Origin: Fimihabitans intestinipullorum
Lineage (GTDB): Bacteria; Bacillota_I; Bacilli_A; RF39; UBA660
Length of the DNA stretch: 64,000 bases
Direction: 5' to 3'
Assembly (NCBI GenBank): GCA_018714965.1
Contig: DVML01000022.1
Location: forward strand, 1 to 64,000
The stretch's first letter is position 1, and each line of letters starts with the position of its first letter. This document shows positions 21,707 through 30,882 of this stretch, in pieces. Below the pieces are notes generated by a model, which saw only the letters and a list, made by a program, of their open reading frames with translations, was not told where the DNA came from and ran no database searches. A program made the position numbers and the translations under genes.

Positions 21707-22219
21707 ATGGGAATATGGTCTATAGTGATACCGTCTGGGGTTACTGCGATAGGATGGTTTGTAAGCTATCTCATCAATAGAAATTTATTTAAAAGAGAAT
21801 TAGAAAAAATGCAAAAAGACAAGTTTTTAAGTAAAAATGAAAATTTAGCAACTGATTTGAGCGATTTGTTAGCAAAAGTTACTACAAATGACCACATTGA
21901 TAAGAAAACGACAGAGCAAATAAGGGAAATTTTTAATAGAATTTATTGTTATGGCTCTAATACTGTAGTTGCATTGTTAAGTGATATGCAAAATAAGAAT
22001 TATACTAAATATTTTCAAGGAGAGCGTAAGTATGAATTGCTAGCATATTATACTGTTTTATTAACTCAAATTAAATATGACTTGATCGGAGTAAAAACGA
22101 ATCCGTTACAATGGTTAAAACTAAACATAACTGATTATGATAAATTAGAAAAACAATTCAAACAATCAATTGGAAAAATTATTGAAGAATATAATTTAGA
22201 TTTTAAGACTGACGAATAA
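21707..22219 (+). CDS. Membrane-anchored protein of unknown function (moron-like cargo)
   Basis: 170 residues from ATG at 21707 (GAGGAG at 21693). It has one N-terminal membrane helix (IWSIVIPSGVTAIGWFVSYL), then a long, helical cytoplasmic part (LFKRELEKMQKDKFLSKNEN ... YNLDFKTDE). No family recognised. It is a single gene with its own promoter and terminator between the early and packaging operons, the layout of a moron expressed from the lysogen. Superinfection exclusion is a possibility, not shown. Confidence 0.75.
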   Translation: MGIWSIVIPSGVTAIGWFVSYLINRNLFKRELEKMQKDKFLSKNENLATDLSDLLAKVTTNDHIDKKTTEQIREIFNRIYCYGSNTVVALLSDMQNKNYTKYFQGERKYELLAYYTVLLTQIKYDLIGVKTNPLQWLKLNITDYDKLEKQFKQSIGKIIEEYNLDFKTDE

Positions 22220-22231
22220 TCAGTCTTTTTT
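22204..22231 (+). terminator. Terminator of the moron-like gene
   Basis: AAGACTGA and TCAGTCTT (22205-22227) form a perfect stem around the stop codon, followed by T-runs. Confidence 0.85.
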
Positions 22232-22246
22232 TAGGAAGTGATATAT

Positions 22247-22723
22247 ATGTTGAATGCAAAGCAAGAAATGTTTGTGCAAAACTTGGTCAAAGGAATGTCC
22301 CAACGAGAAGCATACAAAAAAGCTTACAACGCGACATACGATCCAAAAGCAATTGATAGTAAAGCATGTAACCTATTTAATTCAGGCAAGATACAGGCAA
22401 GGTATAAGGAATTGATGGGAGAAATAAAAGATCAATCTATTATGACTGCTATTGAAAGAAGAAAATGGCTAACAAATGTGATCAATGGTAAAGAATTAGA
22501 AACTGTTGAAATTACATTACCTGACGGTCAGAAAGAACTGGTAGGGAGTAAAGAAGCTGATCTTAATACTAAAATGAAAGCTATGGATATGCTTAACAAA
22601 ATGGATGGAGAATATATCACTAATCATAAAATAAGTGGAGATAAAGATAACCCAGTTAATATTGTAGATTTATCTCATTTATCAACAGAAGAAATCAGAG
22701 AGCTGTTGAAAGATGAGCATTAG
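22247..22723 (+). CDS. terS: Terminase small subunit
   Basis: 158 residues from ATG at 22247 (AGGAAGTG upstream). The Terminase_2 signature is LNAKQEMFVQNLVKGMSQRE, AYKKAYNATYDPKAIDSKAC. It recognises phage DNA and delivers it to the large subunit. It overlaps terL by 11 bases. Confidence 0.9.
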   Translation: MLNAKQEMFVQNLVKGMSQREAYKKAYNATYDPKAIDSKACNLFNSGKIQARYKELMGEIKDQSIMTAIERRKWLTNVINGKELETVEITLPDGQKELVGSKEADLNTKMKAMDMLNKMDGEYITNHKISGDKDNPVNIVDLSHLSTEEIRELLKDEH

Positions 22724-24179
22724 AAATGAATTAAAAAAAGAATTATGTAGAAGAGAGTATAGCGATTATGTTGAATTTGTTCATGAAGGACGTTGGATTA
22801 AAGGCAAAGCAGTATCTTATATTTGTGATAAAGTACAAGAATTTATTGAGGCAGATACTGGACACGCTTTTGATATATTAGTTTTGTCTATCCCACCACA
22901 ACATGGAAAATCGATGACAATCACAGAAACACTCCCTAGTTGGTATTTAGGAAAATTTCCGACCAAACGAATTATAGAAGCTTCATATAGTGAAGACTTT
23001 GCACAATTGTTTGGAAGAAGAAATTTAAGAAAAATAGAACAATTTGGAAAAGAACTCTTTAACATAGAAAAAGGAAATATCGCAAATAATACAGAGTTTG
23101 AACTGTCAAACGGAATCGGTGGAATGATTTCTCGTGGTATTTTATCGGGAGTCACTGGTAGACCAGCTGACTTAATGATCATAGATGACCCAGTTAAAAA
23201 TAGACAAGAAGCAGATAGTAAAACATACCGCGATAGAGTTTGGGCAGAGTGGAATGATTCATTTAAATCAAGGTTATCATTTGGTGCTAAAGTCATTATT
23301 ATTCAAACAAGATGGCACGAAGACGATTTTGCTGGACGAATCATAAAAAATGAAAAACATGTCACAGTCATTAACTTAAAATGCGAAGCTGATAATAATG
23401 ATCCACTTGGTAGAAAGCCGGGAGAGGCTTTATGTCCAGAAATAGGTAAAGGAAACGAATGGTTAAAAGATTTCAAATCAACATTCACTACTAAAGAAGG
23501 TAGTAGGACTTGGAACGCTCTATATCAAGGTAGTCCGACTCCAGACGATGGGAACATATTTAAAAGAAAATGGTTTAAATATTATGAAAAATTACCAACT
23601 CTTCCATATATGTTAATTAGTGTTGATGCTACTTTTAAAGATAAAGAAGATAATGATTTCGTGTCAATTCAAGTATGGGGAAAGAGAAATTCTGACTTTT
23701 ATTTAATTGACAGAGTTAAAGAACATTTTGGGTTTACCGAAACCTTAAATGTTATTAGACAATTACGAAATAAATACAATAAATGTAGTGCTGTATTGAT
23801 CGAAGACAAAGCAAATGGATCTGCGATTGTAGAGGTACTACAACGCGAATTTTCTGGGATAATACCAATCAATCCGGAGGGTGGAAAGATTGCAAGAGCA
23901 AATGCAGTATCTCCGTCGTTTGAAAGTGGAAATGTATACTTTCCTAAAAATAAACAGTGGTTATATGACTATGAGACTGAACTAGTTTCATTTCCGAATG
24001 CTGAACATGACGATGATGTTGACTGTACTACTCAAGCAGTTAATAGATTGAGGAATATAACAGCAATTGAAATGAGCGAAGAACAAAAAGAACTATATGA
24101 ATATGAACAAAAAAAATACAGACAGAAAGTCAAGGTAATAGCTGGGAATACAGCTACAAGATCCTTTATCAATTATTAG
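22713..24179 (+). CDS. terL: Terminase large subunit
   Basis: 488 residues. The ATPase domain has a Walker A-like SIPPQHGKSMTITETLPSWY, Walker B LMIIDDPVKN and the coupling region IIIQTRWHEDDFAGR. The C-terminal RNase H-like nuclease has ISVDATFKDKEDNDFVSIQV, VLIEDKANGSAIVEVLQREF and HDDDVDCTTQAVNRL. This supplies the acidic cluster. Normal length and intact; motor for headful or cos packaging. Confidence 0.95.
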   Translation: MSIRNELKKELCRREYSDYVEFVHEGRWIKGKAVSYICDKVQEFIEADTGHAFDILVLSIPPQHGKSMTITETLPSWYLGKFPTKRIIEASYSEDFAQLFGRRNLRKIEQFGKELFNIEKGNIANNTEFELSNGIGGMISRGILSGVTGRPADLMIIDDPVKNRQEADSKTYRDRVWAEWNDSFKSRLSFGAKVIIIQTRWHEDDFAGRIIKNEKHVTVINLKCEADNNDPLGRKPGEALCPEIGKGNEWLKDFKSTFTTKEGSRTWNALYQGSPTPDDGNIFKRKWFKYYEKLPTLPYMLISVDATFKDKEDNDFVSIQVWGKRNSDFYLIDRVKEHFGFTETLNVIRQLRNKYNKCSAVLIEDKANGSAIVEVLQREFSGIIPINPEGGKIARANAVSPSFESGNVYFPKNKQWLYDYETELVSFPNAEHDDDVDCTTQAVNRLRNITAIEMSEEQKELYEYEQKKYRQKVKVIAGNTATRSFINY

Positions 24180-24189
24180 GAGGTAATAT

Positions 24190-24384
24190 ATGATATTTAT
24201 TATATTATTATGGATAGCAACAATAATAGTTGCTTTTTTTATTGGAAAAAGTCATAAAGGAAAACACAAAAAAGAAAAAATGAGTATCGAAGAGAAAACA
24301 AAATTAGAACGAACAAAGAAAGCGTTCAACGAGTTAATGACTTATGATTATGACATTGCGTTAGGTGGTGTAAAACATGAATAA
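24190..24384 (+). CDS. Small membrane-anchored protein
   Basis: 64 residues: MIFIILLWIATIIVAFFIGK followed by a basic helix. Between terL and portal, overlapping the portal start by 8 bases. AGGAGG precedes it. Unknown role. Confidence 0.65.
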   Translation: MIFIILLWIATIIVAFFIGKSHKGKHKKEKMSIEEKTKLERTKKAFNELMTYDYDIALGGVKHE

Positions 24385-26161
24385 TACAAAGGACTGGGAG
24401 TTATACGAGGCTGGGGTTAAATATAATCAAAGCTTGTATGGAGCTGACAGAGACTATTATGATGTTATCAATACTAATATTGCATTTGCCAACGGAGATC
24501 AGTGGAGAAATGTTACTGGAGAAGGATTACCAAAACCAGTCTTTAACATCATCAAACGCGTAAAACAATTTAAAATTGCTTCGTTAAAGTCTAACAACGT
24601 TGCTATTCAGATCCAACCAATGGAATATAGGCCAGATGATAACGATGCACAAATGCAATCAAGTATTCACAAAACAGATTTAGCGAACGCAGAAGTAAAA
24701 AACATATTAGAAAATATTAACTTTGATGCTTTGAGCAGGCAATTATTAAACGACGGATTCGACACCGGAGATATGTGTTTGCACTTTTACAACGATGTTA
24801 CAAAAACGCCATATAAAAAATACCCAAACATTAAAGGAGTAATCAACGCAGAAGTAATTGATTGTACAAACGTGATGTTTGGAAATCCCAACATTAAGAA
24901 TGTTGAAAAACAACCATATATAATATTAGTCGGACGAGACCTTGTTAAGAATTTACAAGAAGAATATAAAAGAAATAATAAAAAGGATCAAAAAAATGCA
25001 AATTCTATCACAGAAGATACAATGACAAGTTACCTCGCTGGAGATAATAGCAAGGTAGAGTTAGAAGCAGACAAATTTGGAAAAGCCTTGTATATATTGA
25101 AATACTATCGTGGTAAAAATGGAAAAATATATGTGAATAAATCAGTCCAAAACATGTACATATATAAAGAAAAAGAAACAGGATATGATTATTACCCAAT
25201 CGCATTTAATAACTGGGATGGAATGAAAGGTAGTTATCACGGTAGAGCAGAAACTACAGGTATTATTCCAAACCAAATTGCTATAAATAAAATGTTTGCA
25301 ATGGTTATATATCACTTAATGCTCACTGCTTTCCCCACAGCAGTTTATGATGCTACTAAAGTCGAGAATTGGACTAATGAAATCGGTGCTGCGATTCCAA
25401 TCAATAATGTAGGAAATTCAAGCATTCGCAATATTGCTGGATACTTGGAACCAGCTAGTATGAGTGGTCAGATCATCAATGCTATTGAACTCGCAATGCA
25501 ATATACGAAAGATACCTTAGGGGTAGGAGATGCTTCGCTAGGAAATATAACAATGGATAATGCGACTGCCATTATTGCCGTTCAAAAATCTAATGCAGTG
25601 CCTCTAGAAAACGTCAGAGCTAATTTGTATGAACTTATAGAAGATTGTGGAAGAATTATATTAGACATGATTGCTACTGACTATGGGATTAGACCAGTTG
25701 TTATTTCCGAAGGCGATAATAGAACGGTAGAAGAATTTGACTTTGGAGAGCTAAAAGGTATGTGGCTCCATATCAAAGCTGATGTAGGAAGTGCTTCATA
25801 TTTTAGTGAAATCGCATCACTTCAAACACTAGATAATTTATTAAATGCAGGAAGAATTGAATTTATTGATTATTTAAAACGAATTCCTGATGAAATAATT
25901 CCAAAAAAGCAAGAGTTGATTCAATCATTAGAACAAGGCGACTGGGAAAAACAGGCATTGTATTCTTTAATGGATAAGTTTATGCAAGGATTAGATCCTA
26001 TGTTACAGCAACAGTTACAACAATTAGAACCTGAACAAATGGAGAAGGAGATTTTATCTATGATGGGAGCATTTGATAATAATCAATCAGAACCAGTTCC
26101 AATGCAACCGGAGGCTCAAATAATGCCAGAAATCATGCCAGAAGGAGGAGAAATGTCATGA
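24377..26161 (+). CDS. Portal protein (P22-like)
   Basis: 594 residues. The N-terminal region YDVINTNIAFANGDQWRNVT, GLPKPVFNIIKRVKQFKIAS, and the central PYIILVGRDL, YPIAFNNWDGMKGSYHGRAE, TTGIIPNQIAINKMFAMVIY match P22-type portals of podoviruses. The Gln-rich C-terminus (~530-594) may form the barrel or be disordered. It forms the dodecameric entry ring. Next to terminase and scaffold genes. Confidence 0.88.
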   Translation: MNNTKDWELYEAGVKYNQSLYGADRDYYDVINTNIAFANGDQWRNVTGEGLPKPVFNIIKRVKQFKIASLKSNNVAIQIQPMEYRPDDNDAQMQSSIHKTDLANAEVKNILENINFDALSRQLLNDGFDTGDMCLHFYNDVTKTPYKKYPNIKGVINAEVIDCTNVMFGNPNIKNVEKQPYIILVGRDLVKNLQEEYKRNNKKDQKNANSITEDTMTSYLAGDNSKVELEADKFGKALYILKYYRGKNGKIYVNKSVQNMYIYKEKETGYDYYPIAFNNWDGMKGSYHGRAETTGIIPNQIAINKMFAMVIYHLMLTAFPTAVYDATKVENWTNEIGAAIPINNVGNSSIRNIAGYLEPASMSGQIINAIELAMQYTKDTLGVGDASLGNITMDNATAIIAVQKSNAVPLENVRANLYELIEDCGRIILDMIATDYGIRPVVISEGDNRTVEEFDFGELKGMWLHIKADVGSASYFSEIASLQTLDNLLNAGRIEFIDYLKRIPDEIIPKKQELIQSLEQGDWEKQALYSLMDKFMQGLDPMLQQQLQQLEPEQMEKEILSMMGAFDNNQSEPVPMQPEAQIMPEIMPEGGEMS

Positions 26162-26343
26162 AAAAAATAGAAGTAAGTAAAGAAGAACAAGAGTGGAAAG
26201 CAGAAGAAGATGCTAGAACACTCATGAATTATCAAAAAATTTTTAAAGATGAAAAAAGATTGAAAAAAGCAAAAGAAAAATTAAAAGAACGTGAACTAGA
26301 GGTTAAAGAATCTTTAAAAGATATTAACGAGGCTTTAAAGTAG
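26158..26343 (+). CDS. Small helical protein
   Basis: 61 residues, nearly all charged helix (EEQEWKAEEDARTLMNYQKI, LKKAKEKLKERELEVKE). It overlaps the portal stop by 4 bases. A short AGGCT/AGCCT hairpin plus T-run spans its stop codon (26330-26350), so it may end this operon. Confidence 0.6.
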   Translation: MKKIEVSKEEQEWKAEEDARTLMNYQKIFKDEKRLKKAKEKLKERELEVKESLKDINEALK

Positions 26344-26350
26344 CCTTTTT
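26330..26350 (+). terminator. Weak terminator at the end of the portal operon
   Basis: AGGCT (26330-26334) pairs with AGCCT (26342-26346), followed by T-run. The stop codon of the small gene lies in the loop. Confidence 0.5.
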
Positions 26351-26356
26351 ATTATG

Positions 26357-26486
26357 CACTACCTTATAAGTAGTGTACTGATGATATAATCAAAGTTATT
26401 TTTTCTTTTGTAACGCCTTTGAATTTACCATTAGTACAGTGCTTATAAAGCACAATATGCCCAACCATAGGCAAGGAGGAATAAGA
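26357..26486 (+). promoter_or_regulatory. Structured leader / possible promoter before the scaffold-capsid genes
   Basis: CACTAC/GTAGTG dyad (26357-26375), TATAAT at 26385-26390 (weak -35), then GTGCTT/AAGCAC hairpin (26439-26453) and a GCC...GGC dyad ending at the AAGGAGG of the scaffold gene. This arrangement may set high capsid expression. Confidence 0.45.
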
Positions 26487-27338
26487 ATGAATGAAGAAGA
26501 AAAAGTGGAAGTAGAACAACCAGAAACTACTGAAACAAGTATCGACGAAAACCCATTTGCAGAAATTGATAATGAGGTAATATCAGAAAATGCAAATGCA
26601 GAAAAGGAAGAAGAATCAGAAAACGGAAAACCAACCGAAAAAGAGGAAACTTCTGAACAAGAAATTGATTATGCACCTTTCCTAAAAGTAATTAGTGAAA
26701 AGGCAAAGTATAACAAGGAACGTGTCCAAGTAGACAGCATGGACGAAGTTATTACTAATTTTCAAAAAGGCCTTAATTATGACAAATTAGTAGAACAAAA
26801 GAAAGCATTGGAAAATAGCAAAGTATTTTCTTATGTAAGTAAAAAAGCAAGTGATTTAGGCATGACGGTGGACGAGTATATGGATTCTGTTGAGAAATAT
26901 GAACAAGAACAGGAACAAATTCGTCAGCAACAACAAATCGATGAAATGGTTGAGAGTGGTGTGCCTGAAGAAGTTGCGAAAGAAGTTGTTGCTACCTCAC
27001 AATTACGTAAACAACTTCAAGAAGAAAAAAACAAATTAGAAGAAGAAAAGAAAAAACGTGCATCAGAAGAAGCTAAAGACAAAGAATTTATGGAATTTTT
27101 AGAGGCATTTCCTGATGTAAAGGCAGAAGACATTCCAAAGGATGTCTTTTTAAATGCACAAAAATCTTCTTTAAAACAGGCTTATTTAGAATACCAAAAT
27201 TCTGAATACAAAAAGCAGTTGGAAATTTTTAAGAATAATCAGAAGAACCAACAAAAAAGTGTTGGTTCAGTGACTGATACAGGTGTTACTGAACAGGAAG
27301 GTTCTGATCCATTCTTAGAAGGTTTCAATTCGGTATAA
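26487..27338 (+). CDS. Scaffolding protein
   Basis: 283 residues from ATG at 26487, with AAGGAGGA upstream. It is acidic, helical and low in complexity, with a predicted coiled coil (SQLRKQLQEEKNKLEEEKKK) and FLEAFPDVKAEDIPKDVFLN, which recurs in phage scaffolds. Placed between portal and major capsid genes, as expected for a scaffold. A start at 26439 is less likely. Confidence 0.8.
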   Translation: MNEEEKVEVEQPETTETSIDENPFAEIDNEVISENANAEKEEESENGKPTEKEETSEQEIDYAPFLKVISEKAKYNKERVQVDSMDEVITNFQKGLNYDKLVEQKKALENSKVFSYVSKKASDLGMTVDEYMDSVEKYEQEQEQIRQQQQIDEMVESGVPEEVAKEVVATSQLRKQLQEEKNKLEEEKKKRASEEAKDKEFMEFLEAFPDVKAEDIPKDVFLNAQKSSLKQAYLEYQNSEYKKQLEIFKNNQKNQQKSVGSVTDTGVTEQEGSDPFLEGFNSV

Positions 27339-27356
27339 AAGAAAGGATGATGAAAA

Positions 27357-28214
27357 ATGGCTATTAACTTAGCGGAAAAATATGATAAGAAAGTTGTAGA
27401 AAGATTTAAACAAAAATCTTTGACAGAAGCATTCATCAATCGCGATTATGATTGGACGGGTGTTTCAACAGTTAAAGTGTATAGTATTCCTACTGTACCA
27501 TTGAATGATTATACAAGATCAGGGACGAGTCGTTATGGTACTCCTACTGAATTAGAGGATACTATCCAAGAAATGAAGGTAAGTCAAGATAAATCATTTA
27601 CGTTCACTATTGACAAAGGAAACAATCAGGATCAGTATAATGTAAAAGATGCTGGTAAAGCATTAGCACGTGAAATTGATGAAGTAATTGTTCCAACGAA
27701 GGATAAATATCGCGTGGCTACAATTGTAACTGCAGGTGTAAAAGCAGGAGGAACAAATACTACACCAACTAAATTAACTAAAACGACTGCCTATGAGGCA
27801 TTTTTAGATGGACAAGCATATCTTGATAACCAAAACGTACCAGTTGCTGGACGCGTTGCAGGTATTAGTGCATCAACATATAAACTTTTAAAATTAGATC
27901 CAAGTTTTATTAAAAATAGTGATTTAGGTCAAAAAGTTGCCTTTAATGGACAAGTTGGTGAAATTGATGGTGTTAAAATCATTAAATTACCTGATGGATA
28001 TCTTCCAGAAGGATGTGCATTCTTTATTACGCATCCAAGTGTAACAGTTTCGCCAGATAAATTACAAGATTATAAGATCCATAATTGTCCTCCAGGAATC
28101 AATGGAAATCTTGTGGAAGGACGTGTTCGCTATGATGCGTTTGTGTTAGATGCTAAGAAAACAGGTATCTATGCTTATCAAAACACTGCAGTTTCAACTG
28201 GTGAAGAAGCTTAA
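27357..28214 (+). CDS. Major capsid protein
   Basis: 285 residues: AINLAEKYDKKVVERFKQKS, SIPTVPLNDYTRSGTSRYGT, FTIDKGNNQDQYNVKDAGKA, EVIVPTKDKYRVATIV, FFITHPSVTVSPDKLQDYKI. This resembles major capsid proteins of Firmicutes podo- and siphoviruses with HK97 fold. Strong AAAGGATG ribosome site, isolated by an upstream leader and a downstream terminator. Confidence 0.85.
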   Translation: MAINLAEKYDKKVVERFKQKSLTEAFINRDYDWTGVSTVKVYSIPTVPLNDYTRSGTSRYGTPTELEDTIQEMKVSQDKSFTFTIDKGNNQDQYNVKDAGKALAREIDEVIVPTKDKYRVATIVTAGVKAGGTNTTPTKLTKTTAYEAFLDGQAYLDNQNVPVAGRVAGISASTYKLLKLDPSFIKNSDLGQKVAFNGQVGEIDGVKIIKLPDGYLPEGCAFFITHPSVTVSPDKLQDYKIHNCPPGINGNLVEGRVRYDAFVLDAKKTGIYAYQNTAVSTGEEA

Positions 28215-28258
28215 GATGAACTTTAATAATTGAGAGACTTATGGTCTCTTGATATAAG

Positions 28259-28281
28259 AAGCTAAGCGATTAGCTTTTTAT
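28259..28281 (+). terminator. Terminator after the capsid gene
   Basis: AAGCTA (28259-28264) pairs with TAGCTT (28271-28276), then T-run. A second dyad (GAGAC/GTCTC) sits just before it. Confidence 0.7.
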
Positions 28282-28298
28282 ATAAGGAGATGATAAAC

Positions 28299-28706
28299 AT
28301 GACAGGCGAAGAAATTTTCATTATGACGATGGCGATGATTGATGAGATGCTTGAATCTGGGGAATTAGATGCTACTACTACAGGAGAATATAGAGCAAAG
28401 ACTCCACACATTCTAACTTTATTACAAAATGAAATTATTGGCATTGAGAATAGATATCGTGCTTTTGATGAACAAATAAAACCAGTGAAAATAGAGGATT
28501 TAGAGCAAACAGTACAAGTCGACGACATAAAAGCAAATACCTTGTTGACAAACGGCTTAGCAGCTCATTTGATGTTGCATGAGAACAAAGCACTTGCTAA
28601 TTTCTTTCAGCAGAGATATGAAGAAATGAGAAATACATATTTAGTCCCTACTCCAGCGAAAATAACAAAAAAGCAAGATGTTTATGGTTCAAATTTAAAT
28701 TATTAG
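28299..28706 (+). CDS. Head-tail adaptor / head completion protein
   Basis: 135 residues from ATG at 28299 (AAGGAG at 28284). GEEIFIMTMAMIDEMLESGE, YRAKTPHILTLLQNEIIGIE, LLTNGLAAHLMLHENKALAN, and FFQQRYEEMRN form a helical bundle of the gp6/gp4 adaptor type. It sits between capsid and tail hub genes, where such connectors are found. Confidence 0.7.
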   Translation: MTGEEIFIMTMAMIDEMLESGELDATTTGEYRAKTPHILTLLQNEIIGIENRYRAFDEQIKPVKIEDLEQTVQVDDIKANTLLTNGLAAHLMLHENKALANFFQQRYEEMRNTYLVPTPAKITKKQDVYGSNLNY

Positions 28707-28720
28707 ATTGGATGATGTAA

Positions 28721-30526
28721 ATGGCAAATATAACTACAACAGAAACACTTAATCCGATATCTATTACTAAGTTTTTGGGATTGAACTTATCAGATACCGG
28801 AGACCATCAAATAAAAGATGGAGAGAGCGGTAATATGATCAATTTTTACATCACAGATGATTATAAATTGCGAAAAATGTATGGGTATAAAGAAGTAAAG
28901 AAATTCACAGATGTCCCACAAGGAATATATGAAACTAATATGAATGGTATTAATTATGTTTTATATGCAACAAATGGACATTTATACGCAGTGCAATCAG
29001 AATACTTCACAAATGAAGAATTGTGGGAAGAAATGAGTCCGACTGATCTAGGAGAATTAACTGATGATGAAACGACATTTTTTTCTTTCGATGAGAAAGT
29101 GTATGTGATGAATGGGCATGAGTATAAAGTATGGGACGGAGAAACATTTAAGGATGTAGATGGCTATATTCCTAAGGTAATGATTTCTACAAAACCAGAT
29201 GGTTCAGGAACGTTATATGAACAAATTAATCTCTTAACTGGAAAGAAGCATCAAACCTTTAATGGAGATGGTACAACAAAAGAATACCAATTAATTGAAA
29301 AACAAATTACGTCTGTAGATAAGGTGATTGTGAATACTGTAGAGTTAGAAAACGATAAGTATAGTATTGATTTAGTGAATGGGAAAGTAACATTTGATGT
29401 TGCACCAAGTGAGGCAATGGATAATGTAGATATTTATTGGTCCAAAACAAACAACGATAGACATTTTATTGAAAATATGAGAGCTTCTATTTTATTTGGT
29501 GGTGGAGTAGACACAAGAGTTTTCTTGTATGGAAATAGAAATGAACAAAATAGAATTAGATATAGTGCGGTTGCTGATTTAGTTCCAAGTGTGGAATATT
29601 TTCCTGGAGTAAATCAAATCGATATAGGAGCTGATAATTTTGCTGTTACTGATTTAAGAAGACATTATGATAGGTTACTTGTAACTACAAATAAGCCTGA
29701 TGCTTATTATATTGCTCTTAGTACATTGGATGTAGATGGACAAACAACACTATCCCCAGAAACGTTTCCATTAAATGAGGTACATGGGAATGTAGCATTT
29801 AATCAAGGACAAGTAATTGATAATGATCCAGTTACGATTGATCCGAATGCAATTATTCGATGGAAATCAACAAATGTTCGTGATGAAAGAAATATGAAAG
29901 ATATTTCTCAAAGAATTAAACTAGATTTAGTAAAAGAAAATTTGTCTTATTGTAAAACAGTTGATTTTCAATCTAAGAACCAATTATGGATTGGAATTGG
30001 AAATAAAGTATATATTTATAATTACTATAATGATACATTTTCATATCTTAATTTGGCACATGAAATTAAACAGTTATTTGTCGTTTCTGATAATTTATTT
30101 ATGATTACAGAAACAGGAGAAATTATGAAGTTTGGTGAAGAGTATCAAACATTCAATGGGACAACAATTAAAGCCCATTGGGAAATGAATTTTAGTGACT
30201 TTAAAGCCCCATATTTACGAAAAACGATGAATAAATTGTGGGTATTAATGCAACCACAGGCATATTCTAGTGCAGAAATAGGATATATTACTAACCGAAA
30301 TGAATTAATTACTAAAAAGAAAATTAGTTATAAATTGACTATCTTAGATAATGTGGATTTTAGTGATTTTTCATTTCAAGTTTCTAATAATCCACAACCA
30401 TTTAGATTAAAAATGAAAGCAAAGAAATTTACTAATTTAAAAATTGTAATAGAAAATAATGAAGATACTGATTCTACTATATTGGCACTAACGTTGAAAG
30501 TTGAATATGGTGGAGAAAGTAAGTAA
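28721..30526 (+). CDS. Tail hub / stabilisation protein (beta-propeller, P22 gp10-like position)
   Basis: 601 residues, beta-rich, with propeller-like repeats (GIYETNMNGINYVLYATNGH, TFFSFDEKVYVMNGHEYKVW, FGGGVDTRVFLYGNRNEQNR, NQLWIGIGNKVYIYNYYNDT). Large beta proteins of this kind cap the portal-adaptor stack in short-tailed phages. There is no tail tape measure nearby, which supports this reading. Confidence 0.7.
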   Translation: MANITTTETLNPISITKFLGLNLSDTGDHQIKDGESGNMINFYITDDYKLRKMYGYKEVKKFTDVPQGIYETNMNGINYVLYATNGHLYAVQSEYFTNEELWEEMSPTDLGELTDDETTFFSFDEKVYVMNGHEYKVWDGETFKDVDGYIPKVMISTKPDGSGTLYEQINLLTGKKHQTFNGDGTTKEYQLIEKQITSVDKVIVNTVELENDKYSIDLVNGKVTFDVAPSEAMDNVDIYWSKTNNDRHFIENMRASILFGGGVDTRVFLYGNRNEQNRIRYSAVADLVPSVEYFPGVNQIDIGADNFAVTDLRRHYDRLLVTTNKPDAYYIALSTLDVDGQTTLSPETFPLNEVHGNVAFNQGQVIDNDPVTIDPNAIIRWKSTNVRDERNMKDISQRIKLDLVKENLSYCKTVDFQSKNQLWIGIGNKVYIYNYYNDTFSYLNLAHEIKQLFVVSDNLFMITETGEIMKFGEEYQTFNGTTIKAHWEMNFSDFKAPYLRKTMNKLWVLMQPQAYSSAEIGYITNRNELITKKKISYKLTILDNVDFSDFSFQVSNNPQPFRLKMKAKKFTNLKIVIENNEDTDSTILALTLKVEYGGESK

Positions 30527-30537
30527 GGAGGTAAAAT

Positions 30538-30873
30538 ATGGCATTGACAAAACTTACTAAAAATTTAAATCATATACAAGGATTGAGTGATCGTCCGAAT
30601 ACAGCAGACGGTTTAACAGCGTCAAAATTAAAAGAAAAATTTGATCAAGCTGGAAATGATATTAAAGATTTTATAAATGAAAGCCTTATTCCAGAACTTG
30701 ATGATAGTTTTAAAAATGATACGATTGCAGAAGATGATCCACGTTTGACAGATTCCAGAAAATGTAATAATGAATTTGATAATTATTTGGTTGCATTAGA
30801 AAATTTGCATATTAAAAGAGGAACATCTCTTCCTTCTACAGCTCAGGAAGATGATGTTTTTTTATTATATTAA
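30538..30873 (+). CDS. Small virion protein (neck/fibre attachment)
   Basis: 111 residues: LTKNLNHIQGLSDRPNTADG, LTASKLKEKFDQAGNDIKDF resembles N-termini of phage tail fibre or neck proteins. The C-terminus EDDVFLLY reads like a domain edge. It may attach the following fibre protein. Confidence 0.65.
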   Translation: MALTKLTKNLNHIQGLSDRPNTADGLTASKLKEKFDQAGNDIKDFINESLIPELDDSFKNDTIAEDDPRLTDSRKCNNEFDNYLVALENLHIKRGTSLPSTAQEDDVFLLY

Positions 30874-30882
30874 AGGTGAACT

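Noticed and set aside
22817..23296. 159-codon minus-strand ORF
   Set aside because: Shadow of terL; no start signals and no family resemblance.
23303..26161. Diversity-generating retroelement or retron
   Set aside because: No reverse transcriptase motif (YxDD) in any frame of the window.
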